Of a stretch of 5,154 nt of DNA, positions 1 through 5,070 are shown piece after piece. The notes under the pieces were generated by a model. It was not told where the DNA came from, did not search any database, and saw only the letters and a program-made list of their open reading frames with translations. Source of the stretch: CAWHOW01 sp050013795 (GTDB taxonomy: Bacteria > Bacteroidota > Bacteroidia > Bacteroidales > CG2-30-32-10); contig JBEKEO010000223.1 in assembly GCA_050013795.1 (NCBI GenBank), forward strand, positions 1-5,154. Reading direction: 5' to 3'. A program made the position numbers and the translations under genes. How positions within the stretch are numbered: the first letter of the stretch is position 1; each line of letters starts with the position of its first letter.

Positions 1-227
1 ACATCCGTTTTAAACGGATCACTTGTAATCCATGTGGGTTTTCCCGCCTTTTTCCCTTTCAATCTGGTTTGAGCAATGCTGTTTTCGGAAAGGATAAATA
101 AAACGGTAATGAGACACAGTGATAAAAAGAGGAAGATATTATTTAGATGTATTTCCGCTTTATCAAAATCCTTTTTATAAGGATTTTTTGCTAAAAATTT
201 TTGAAAAATAATATCTTTTTTCTGCAT
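1..227 (-). CDS. Exported protein, N-terminal part only (cut by window edge)
   Basis: An open frame runs from an ATG at 227-225 to the left edge: 75 complete codons plus two bases, no stop. The product starts MQKKDIIFQKF. It has a Lys-rich N-region of about 30 residues, a hydrophobic stretch at residues 31-46 (IFLFLSLCLITVLFIL) and a likely signal-peptidase I site after SENSIA, before QT (residue 52/53). After that it reads KGKKAGKPTWITSDPFKTDV. The N-region is longer than in a usual signal peptide, so an uncleaved membrane anchor is possible. There is no later in-frame Met in the visible part. The start is further supported because its spacing to the upstream promoter block matches that of the large gene within 1 nt. 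The shared upstream region suggests it is also a secreted, perhaps T9SS-exported, surface protein, but no C-terminal sorting domain is visible. I do not recognise the family. Confidence 0.75.
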   Translation of the reverse strand, partial: MQKKDIIFQKFLAKNPYKKDFDKAEIHLNNIFLFLSLCLITVLFILSENSIAQTRLKGKKAGKPTWITSDPFKTD

Positions 228-286
228 AAAATATAAATTTTATTAAAAATTGATATTAAAGCTTTTATATATCTGAATTCATTTGT

Positions 287-294
287 CAAAGATA
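287..294 (-). promoter_or_regulatory. TAnnTTTG word, possible Bacteroidota -7 element for the 1-227 gene
   Basis: The minus strand reads TATCTTTG, matching the TAnnTTTG -7 consensus of the primary sigma factor in Bacteroidota. It lies 60 nt upstream of the ATG. The same word, followed by the same ACAAAT, occurs 58 nt upstream of the large gene. A -33 TTTG at normal spacing is missing here; the nearest TTTG is only 13 nt away. It could therefore be a conserved leader element rather than a working promoter. Confidence 0.4.
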
Positions 295-325
295 CTAAAA
301 ACAAAAACAAACTATACTAATTATA

Positions 326-374
326 TAGACGAATAATTTATCATTATGTTGCCTCCGTTTTGAACAATTATTTA
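326..374 (-). promoter_or_regulatory. ECF-sigma-type promoter block, copy A (for the 1-227 gene)
   Basis: On the minus strand GGCAAC (353-348) is followed after exactly 16 nt by CGTCTA (331-326). This resembles the AAC-type -35 and CGTC-type -10 of ECF sigma factors. Transcription would begin near 318-320, giving a leader of about 90 nt. The block from 327 to 374 is nearly the same as 4736-4783, with only a few substitutions and two single-base gaps. The conservation extends upstream of the -35 into an AATAATTGTT tract. Beyond 374 the two copies diverge. The match to the ECF pattern is seen in sequence; the sigma factor is unknown. Confidence 0.6.
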
Positions 375-602
375 GTATAATCCCTATATGACAAATTATT
401 ATATGAGGGAATATAGGTGCAATTCATCACTCCGGGGATAGTAATAAATATTATCGTTGTTGTTTTTAGCCACTGTTTCTATCGTCTTTTCAAAACTGAA
501 ATAACAGAAGAAATTATAACTGAATTGTTTTTATTTTTTTCTGTAAATAAAGATTTTTAGACTTATCATTTTTTAAATTAATCCTTATTTTCTTTTAGAA
601 TA
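375..602. other. AT-rich intergenic stretch, no supported gene
   Basis: This lies between the stop of the large gene and the promoter block of the left gene. I see no coding frame with a credible start. The longest open stretches are about 43 codons on the minus strand (399-530, no ATG) and 17 codons on the plus strand (388-441). It contains an imperfect inverted repeat around 381-417 and an A/T-only inverted repeat (TTTATTT 530-536, AAATAAA 545-551). No convincing intrinsic terminator follows the large gene. Confidence 0.5.
381..417. repeat. Small inverted repeats with two alternative pairings
   Basis: TCCCTATAT (381-389) can pair with ATATGAGGGA (401-410), giving nine pairs with one bulged G and an 11-nt loop. 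Its CCTATAT (383-389) can instead pair perfectly with ATATAGG (411-417). It sits just upstream of the conserved promoter block of the left gene. It could be an operator or a weak terminator without a T-run; the stems are short and AT-rich, so chance is possible. Confidence 0.25.
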
Positions 603-3600
603 TTATGGAACTAATGTTATTCTGCCCACATATTCGTGTTTAAGCCCATTGTTAAATTCTTTCAGATTAATTTTATACACATAAATATCCATAACGACAT
701 CATTAAAGTTGCCTTTATTATTAATTGTTCCATTCCACCCTTCTGCCCGATGTGTGGTTATATTCCATATAGTAGTATGAAACACTAAATTTCCCCAACG
801 GTCATATATATACTCATCGTAATTTTTGGGATCAACGTTCATACCTTGTGGATACCAAGTATCATCGAAATCATTGTTATTAGGCGTAAAAGCATTTGGG
901 ATATAAAAAGTAAAATAGTCTTTTACTTTTATTGTATCGGTTACTGTATCCGTGCATCCGTTGTTGTCTGTAACTATATGTGTTACCAAATAAGTACCTG
1001 TGTCGGAATATTGATGCTGTATATAATTACCATTACCGAAATCTCCATCACCGAAATTCCATTGCCAGTTAACAATATTTCCGGAAGAATTATCTGTAAA
1101 AGTAACCGGACCATCCATCAATGTAAGAATACGTGGATTTTCAGTGAATCCGGCAACAGGGCCGGGAGTATTTGAAACAATAACACTTGCTGAAGCCGAA
1201 CAACTTCCATCGCTAATAGTTACGGTATATGTTCCTGCCGTTAAATGAGTAATTGTTGAAGTAGTTTGTCCGTTGCTCCATAAATATGAATAAGTCCCGG
1301 ATCCTCCTGATGCAATAACAATAGCCGTTCCTTTTGATTGATTGCAAGTATCATTTACGGAAGATGCCGAAGCTGAAGGGCCGGCATTTTGCCCGACAGT
1401 AATACTTACAGAAGTAGTACAACCATTAGCATCTATAACGAAAACAATATAATTTCCAGCCGGAACATTTAATAAGTTCTGCCCGTTCTGGGGAGGGCTT
1501 GAATTCCAGTTAAACATATAAGGCGGTGTTCCTCCTGTCACAGTAATATCAATAGTTCCGTTAGATTGTCCACATGAAGCATTTGTCGTGCCTGATATTG
1601 TAACGGCAGGACCTGGTGAAGCAGCAATGCCAACCGAGGCAGTAGCTGTGCAGCTATTTGCATCCGTTACTGTAACAATATAATTACCTCCGGGAATATT
1701 CGAAGCTACCTGAGTATACTGTGGCGGAGATGTATTCCAGTTAAAAGAATACGGGCTTGCCCCTCCGGTTACATTCACTGTTGCCGAACCATTCGATAAT
1801 CCGCAGGTAGCATTCGTAAAACTTCCGATAGTGGCAACCGGTGCCGGAGAGTTAGTAATAACAACTGTATCAATTGCTTTGCAATTATTAGCATCTGTAA
1901 CAGTTACATAATAAGCTCCCGCGTGAACATTCTGCAAAACAGAAGTTGTTTGGGCAGGTGAACTGCTCCATAAATATGTGTATGGCAGTGTCCCTCCGAT
2001 TGCATGAACGGTCGCGCTTCCATTCGAATTGCTGCATGTTTCATTGACGGAATTTGAAATAGAAGCAGTAACACCGGGAATATTATTGATAGTAACATTA
2101 ACAGTCATTGTGCAACTTCCGTCATTAACAGAAACAATATAATTTCCGGCAGATAAATTGGTAGCTGTTGAATTAGCTTGCGCAGGAATAGTATTCCATG
2201 AATATGTATATGTTCCCGAACCGCCTGTTGCCGTAACTGTCGCTGTCCCGTTTGACTGGTTGCAGGTGGCATCGGTAGTATTCGTGGTTAAAGAAATCGT
2301 GGATAAACTGTTAACAGTAACGCTTGCTGATGTAGTACAAGAGCCGTCGGAGACAGTAACAGCATAGTTTCCGGCAGCTAAATTCGTGGCAGTCGAATCA
2401 GTTTGTGCGGGAGTCGTATTCCATAAATATGTATATATTCCCGAACCACCTGTTGCCGTTACAGTTGCAGTTCCATTTGGCTGTCCGCATGTTTCATTTG
2501 TAGATGAAATAGTGACCGTCGGAACAGGGTTTATAGTAATTGTGATACTCGCTGTACCTGTGCACCCTGCTGTAGTACCGGTAACAGTGTAAGTTGTTGT
2601 TGAAGCCAGTGTTACTATTACAGGATTTGAAGTGCCCAAACCTCCGCTCCATGAATAACTGGTTGCTCCATTGGCAGTCAAGGTTGTCGAAGTCCCTGTA
2701 CAAATGGGGTTTGCCGATGCCGAAATACTAACTGTCGGGTTGGGGCTTACGGTAATTGTGATACTCGCTGTACCCGTGCATCCTGCTGTCGTACCGATAA
2801 CAGTGTATGTTGTTGTTGAAGCCGGTGTTACTATTACAGGATTTGAAGTGCCCAAACCTCCGCTCCATGAATAAGTGGTTGCTCCACTGGCAGTCAAAGT
2901 CGTCGAAGCTCCTGTACAAATAGGGTTTGCCGATGCTGAAATGCTAATTGTTAGATTGGAATTTAAATTAACTGTGATACTCGCTGTACCTGTGCACCCT
3001 GCTGTAGTACCGGTAACAGTGTAAGTTGTTGTTGAAGCCGGTGTTACTATTACAGGATTTGAAGTGCCCAAACCTCCGCTCCATGAATAAGTGGTTGCTC
3101 CACTGGCAGTCAAAGTTGTCGAAGTCCCTGGGCAGATGGGATTTGCGGATGCTGAAATGCTGACCGTCGGACCTGGATTTACTGTTATTAGAACCGAAGC
3201 AGTACTGGTGCATCCGGTCGCATCTGTACCGGTGACAATATATGTAGTAGTGGTGTCATGGCTCGCTGTAACAGTAGCGCCTGTAGTTGCAGATAAGCCT
3301 GTAGCAGGCGACCACGAGTATGAAACAACTCCGCTTGCAGTTAATGTTACCGAATTACCTGAACATATTATTGATGTTGTGGGAAAAACTGACACAGTTG
3401 CAGAAGCATTTGATGTAACCGTCACAGATGCCGTAGATGTGTTACATCCGCTAGCGTCAGCTACGGTTACAGTATATGTTCCCGCACATAAATTGCTTGC
3501 AGTAGCAGTGGTTTGAATCGGGGTAGTGCTCCATGTATAAGTGTATGGGGCTGTTCCTCCTGTTGCAACAACTGTTGCCGTACCATTGCAAACGGAACAA

Positions 3601-4637
3601 TTGGCAACGGTACTGGATGTATTTAATGTTAACGGAGAACATGAACCGCAAGTAGTGGTTTGAAAATATAAACCCACAGCACAAACTGCATAACAATCAC
3701 CACCACTGGTATAATAACCAGATGTATTATACGAGGCAGACGTTTGCCCTGAATTAACGATAGTGCTAACCTGTGCAAAATTCCAAAAAAGCCTCGGGAA
3801 TGTTCCGGGTGTTCCGTTAAGCGTTGCATCAAAAGTATAATTTGGGAAATTTCTATTATCTTGGATATCAGAAGCAATTAAAAAGGCTGTGGAGTTGGAG
3901 CCTGTACCGCAAGCTGTAAAACCTGTAATGGTATCATTAAAAGCGAGCAAAAGGGTATCCTCTGTATATATCCCATCATCAATAATCAGAGAACCTTTCC
4001 ATGCAGCAGAAATGTCTTTGTATATAATAATTAATGTTGCGCCATCAACTTCCCATATAGTGTTTCCTGCAATGCTGTCTATTGAATAAGTTCCATTACC
4101 GGTAATGGCTGGCGTTACATTTGCCCTGAAGGCTCTTGTACCTATTTCGTTACAACCACCGCAGTTAAATGCTTGCCAGCACTTTGGAACATCAACCCCA
4201 ATCAATGTGCCAGAATAATTATTTGTTACACCTAAAGGATTTGTAAGGATTAGTGTGGGTGTTGTTGAAGATCCTGCCTCATAACTTACAGTCCAGTATA
4301 TGTATGCTTTATCAATAACATAGCATGAAGGAATGCCGCTTATTGGTGGCAAGATACAGGGATACCCGCTGCCAGGTCCCACGGGTGGATTTGAGATATT
4401 AGAATAGCGGGTTGTAATCTTTGCTGAGGATTGAACATAATTCAATCCACATGCTGTATTGTTATAGGTTTGGCCAAGAGAATGATTACCATTTCCAGGA
4501 GAATGACCAACATTACGAGATAAAGAAGAATTATTTTGACAGCCTCCGCATGCTCCCGGTATAGACAAGTTATTTTGAGCTTTGGCTTTAGATAAAAGTA
4601 ATAGACAAGCTAAAGAAATTAATGCTGCTTTTTTCAT
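603..4637 (-). CDS. T9SS-exported multi-domain surface adhesin (SprB repeats, Ig/PKD modules, type B sorting domain)
   Basis: This 1344-residue protein is predicted to cross the inner membrane by Sec and the outer membrane by the T9SS, ending on the cell surface or in the medium. Residue layout: 1-20 signal peptide (cleavage after SKAKA); 21-335 Cys-rich N-terminal domain; 336-411 SprB repeat; 412-490 Ig/PKD-like module; 491-706 three 72-residue near-identical modules; 707-1159 six SprB repeats; 1160-1242 PKD domain with WNFGDGD; 1243-1344 type B sorting domain (YIPNAFTPNNND, YDRWGNLVF, GWNGT, DIYVYK, VGRITLVP). It is far shorter than Flavobacterium SprB itself, so no symbol is given. No enzyme domain is recognised; adhesion or a structural surface role is inferred from the repeats. 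The start ATG at 4637 begins a clean signal peptide, and an A/T-rich segment replaces a Shine-Dalgarno. It appears monocistronic, with its own promoter block at 4735-4783. Confidence 0.93.
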   Translation of the reverse strand: MKKAALISLACLLLLSKAKAQNNLSIPGACGGCQNNSSLSRNVGHSPGNGNHSLGQTYNNTACGLNYVQSSAKITTRYSNISNPPVGPGSGYPCILPPISGIPSCYVIDKAYIYWTVSYEAGSSTTPTLILTNPLGVTNNYSGTLIGVDVPKCWQAFNCGGCNEIGTRAFRANVTPAITGNGTYSIDSIAGNTIWEVDGATLIIIYKDISAAWKGSLIIDDGIYTEDTLLLAFNDTITGFTACGTGSNSTAFLIASDIQDNRNFPNYTFDATLNGTPGTFPRLFWNFAQVSTIVNSGQTSASYNTSGYYTSGGDCYAVCAVGLYFQTTTCGSCSPLTLNTSSTVANCSVCNGTATVVATGGTAPYTYTWSTTPIQTTATASNLCAGTYTVTVADASGCNTSTASVTVTSNASATVSVFPTTSIICSGNSVTLTASGVVSYSWSPATGLSATTGATVTASHDTTTTYIVTGTDATGCTSTASVLITVNPGPTVSISASANPICPGTSTTLTASGATTYSWSGGLGTSNPVIVTPASTTTYTVTGTTAGCTGTASITVNLNSNLTISISASANPICTGASTTLTASGATTYSWSGGLGTSNPVIVTPASTTTYTVIGTTAGCTGTASITITVSPNPTVSISASANPICTGTSTTLTANGATSYSWSGGLGTSNPVIVTLASTTTYTVTGTTAGCTGTASITITINPVPTVTISSTNETCGQPNGTATVTATGGSGIYTYLWNTTPAQTDSTATNLAAGNYAVTVSDGSCTTSASVTVNSLSTISLTTNTTDATCNQSNGTATVTATGGSGTYTYSWNTIPAQANSTATNLSAGNYIVSVNDGSCTMTVNVTINNIPGVTASISNSVNETCSNSNGSATVHAIGGTLPYTYLWSSSPAQTTSVLQNVHAGAYYVTVTDANNCKAIDTVVITNSPAPVATIGSFTNATCGLSNGSATVNVTGGASPYSFNWNTSPPQYTQVASNIPGGNYIVTVTDANSCTATASVGIAASPGPAVTISGTTNASCGQSNGTIDITVTGGTPPYMFNWNSSPPQNGQNLLNVPAGNYIVFVIDANGCTTSVSITVGQNAGPSASASSVNDTCNQSKGTAIVIASGGSGTYSYLWSNGQTTSTITHLTAGTYTVTISDGSCSASASVIVSNTPGPVAGFTENPRILTLMDGPVTFTDNSSGNIVNWQWNFGDGDFGNGNYIQHQYSDTGTYLVTHIVTDNNGCTDTVTDTIKVKDYFTFYIPNAFTPNNNDFDDTWYPQGMNVDPKNYDEYIYDRWGNLVFHTTIWNITTHRAEGWNGTINNKGNFNDVVMDIYVYKINLKEFNNGLKHEYVGRITLVP
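606..911 (-). other. T9SS type B C-terminal sorting domain (residues 1243-1344)
   Basis: This corresponds to the gliding-motility-associated C-terminal family (CHU_C / TIGR04131 type). Visible landmarks in order are YIPNAFTPNNND (1245-1256), YDRWGNLVF (1278-1286), EGWNGT (1299-1304), DIYVYK (1317-1322) and the terminal strand EYVGRITLVP (1335-1344). Known members are recognised by the T9SS; in the SprB case a PorP/SprF-like partner is needed for surface delivery. No such partner gene is visible in the window. Confidence 0.92.
912..1160 (-). other. PKD domain (residues 1160-1242)
   Basis: The core WNFGDGD at residues 1193-1199 is the PKD signature. It is preceded by PVTFTDNSS and followed by a YSDTGTYLVTHIVTDNNGC strand pair. 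PKD domains are beta-sandwich spacers common just before T9SS sorting domains; here it separates the SprB array from the sorting domain. Confidence 0.85.
1161..2519 (-). other. Six SprB-type adhesin repeats (residues 707-1159)
   Basis: The six units are 707-779, 780-854, 855-932, 933-1009, 1010-1086 and 1087-1159, 73-78 residues each. Each follows the SprB pattern: a TC or SC step near the start, NG or KG, T/V-rich strand, GG.., Y..xWN or WS, then AG.Y.V.V.D..C. Each has two Cys about 45-50 residues apart, well placed for an intradomain disulfide after export. Copies 707-779 and 780-854 are the most alike in DNA; 933-1086 share a SPPQ loop. Confidence 0.85.
2520..3167 (-). repeat. Three tandem 216-bp direct repeats (72-residue Ig/PKD-like modules)
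   Basis: The units are 2520-2735, 2736-2951 and 2952-3167, each exactly 216 bp, encoding residues 635-706, 563-634 and 491-562. Each contains NPIC, ATTYSWSGGLG (one variant ATSYSW) and TTTYTV, with Cys in NPIC and AGC. A 50-base tract (for example 2619-2668) is identical in all three. The exact period keeps frame, so copy-number change would leave the protein intact. High DNA identity points to recent duplication or ongoing conversion. Confidence 0.95.
3405..3632 (-). other. First SprB-type repeat (residues 336-411)
   Basis: It carries the SprB pattern, with NGTATVVATGGTAPYTYTW and AGTYTVTVADASGC. It is separated from the other six SprB repeats by four Ig/PKD-like modules (residues 412-706). 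Its start is unusual in having Cys 347 and 350 as a CSVC motif, just after CGSC at 330-333. Confidence 0.75.
3633..4577 (-). other. Cys-rich N-terminal domain (residues 21-335)
   Basis: The mature N-terminus has CxxC motifs at 30-33 (CGGC), 159-162 (CGGC) and 330-333 (CGSC), plus single Cys at 63, 94, 105, 153, 243, 315 and 319. The middle contains beta-rich segments YVIDKAYIYWTVSY, FRANVTPAITGNGTY and VDGATLIIIYKD. These resemble the DUF3344-like surface domain in which a 'RANVT..I.GNG.Y' strand is followed by a 'DGA.L.I.Y.D' strand; that assignment is from memory and tentative. The function is unknown; a ligand-binding or distal tip domain is a guess. Confidence 0.5.
4578..4637 (-). other. 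Sec signal peptide of the large surface protein
   Basis: Residues 1-20 are MKK, a hydrophobic core ALISLACLLLLS, and an AKA cleavage site before QNN. Cys11 lies inside the hydrophobic core without a lipobox, so this is a type I signal peptide, not a lipoprotein one. Confidence 0.85.
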
Positions 4638-4694
4638 AAAATAAATTTTAATGAAAATTTGAGATCAGACTTGTCAATAATCAAACTAATTTGT

Positions 4695-4725
4695 CAAATA
4701 TACAAAAACAAAAGATATAATTCAA
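4695..4725 (-). promoter_or_regulatory. Possible Bacteroidota primary-sigma promoter (TAnnTTTG) for the large gene
   Basis: The minus strand reads TATATTTG at 4702-4695, matching the -7 consensus TAnnTTTG, with TTG at 4725-4723 as a possible -33 after a 20-nt spacer. The -7 lies 58 nt before the ATG. The following ACAAAT is shared with the left gene. A second TTGACAA (4677-4671) lies 20 nt downstream of the first (4697-4691), forming a short direct repeat. Confidence 0.45.
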
Positions 4726-4734
4726 TTATTTATT

Positions 4735-4783
4735 AAGACGAATATTTTATTATTATGTTGCCTCTTTTTGAAACAATTATTTT
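4735..4783 (-). promoter_or_regulatory. ECF-sigma-type promoter block, copy B (for the large surface-protein gene)
   Basis: GGCAAC (4762-4757) and CGTCTT (4740-4735) on the minus strand are separated by exactly 16 nt, as in copy A. Start of transcription would be near 4728 with a leader of about 90 nt. The -10 lies 99 nt from the ATG by the same measure that gives 100 nt for copy A. The AATAATTGTT tract upstream of the -35 is also kept. A terminator lies about 50 nt further upstream. Confidence 0.6.
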
Positions 4784-4810
4784 TAACAGAGAATTTACCG
4801 TTTAAATACT

Positions 4811-4841
4811 AAAAAACAAAGTGCACAAAATAGGCGCACTT
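4811..4841 (-). terminator. Intrinsic terminator for a minus-strand transcript entering from the right
   Basis: On the minus strand AAGTGC (4841-4836), an 11-nt loop and GCACTT (4824-4819) form a perfect 6-bp stem, followed by TGTTTTTT (4818-4811). The T-run lies on the minus strand only, so it would stop transcripts coming from the gene ending at 5071. A competing stem, ACTTG (4838-4842) with CAAGT (4851-4855), overlaps its far arm. The short stem keeps confidence moderate. Confidence 0.5.
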
Positions 4842-4877
4842 GCCTTCCGACAAGTCAGGCTTTGCAGTATATGATAA

Positions 4878-4982
4878 TTGTTGTGTAAACAACAGTAGTT
4901 GCTGTATAAACAATGACTGTTGTTATGTAGATTATGTACTTTGTTGCGTAAACAATTGCAGTTGTTGTGTAAATAATGGTTT
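4878..4982. repeat. Five-unit 21-bp degenerate tandem repeat
   Basis: Units start at 4878, 4899, 4920, 4941 and 4962, each exactly 21 bp. The core is TTGTTGTGTAAACAA followed by a variable 6 bp. Units 1 and 4 contain TTGTT and AACAA, a 5-bp inverted repeat around a 5-nt centre; units 2 and 5 keep it with one change, unit 3 has degenerated. Because 21 is a multiple of three, all frames read as heptapeptide repeats (plus strand CCVNNxx; minus strand xNNxxxL), but these frames start only at TTG or GTG. It lies between an upstream gene end and a terminator, so it may be a 3' UTR array or a row of protein-binding sites. Confidence 0.8.
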
Positions 4983-5070
4983 CGGATATGGAGAAAACCT
5001 CTGGTATAATAAAAAATTATACAATTGACAGTGGCAGTTAAAGAAGGGAGAAGCACGACAAGCTAACAGC
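4983..5070. other. Intergenic, perfect small hairpin at 5004-5022
   Basis: GTATAAT (5004-5010), AAAAA, ATTATAC (5016-5022) form a perfect 7-bp inverted repeat. A second short inverted repeat, AAGCT (5060-5064) and AGCTT (5068-5072), overlaps the stop codon of the right-hand gene end. Neither is followed by a good T-run on the minus strand. No gene is seen here. Confidence 0.4.

Noticed and set aside
310..357. A GGAGG followed by ATG on the minus strand giving a seven-residue peptide (MINYSSI)
   Set aside because: The matching block of the large gene has ATA in place of the ATG, so the peptide is not conserved while the GGCAAC and CGTCT words are. The promoter reading explains both copies.
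388..441. A 17-codon plus-strand frame starting ATG
   Set aside because: Too short, overlaps the inverted repeat, and there is no supporting promoter or homology.
399..473. A minus-strand open frame from GTG with about 24 residues ending in tandem TAA stops
   Set aside because: No ATG, very short, no recognisable family and no upstream signal of its own.
530..551. TTTATTT / AAATAAA stem as a terminator of the large gene
   Set aside because: A/T-only stem with no T-run on the minus strand; such pairs are expected by chance in this AT-rich stretch.
3091..3516. A 141-codon plus-strand open frame
   Set aside because: It is antisense to the SprB and Ig/PKD repeats; the biased repeat codons keep several other frames open. 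The same applies to the shorter antisense and shifted frames across 846-4089.
4878..4982. CRISPR array
   Set aside because: The repeat period is 21 bp with only about 6 variable bases, far too short for spacers, and no cas gene is visible.
4840..5028. A plus-strand Cys-rich frame with CCVNN heptapeptides
   Set aside because: It starts at TTG inside the terminator stem, has no upstream signal, and its open state follows from a 21-bp repeat that has no stop in this frame.
4802..5056. An 84-codon minus-strand frame over the same repeat
   Set aside because: It starts at GTG, runs through the likely terminator and T-run, and its His/Asn/Leu pattern only mirrors the 21-bp repeat.
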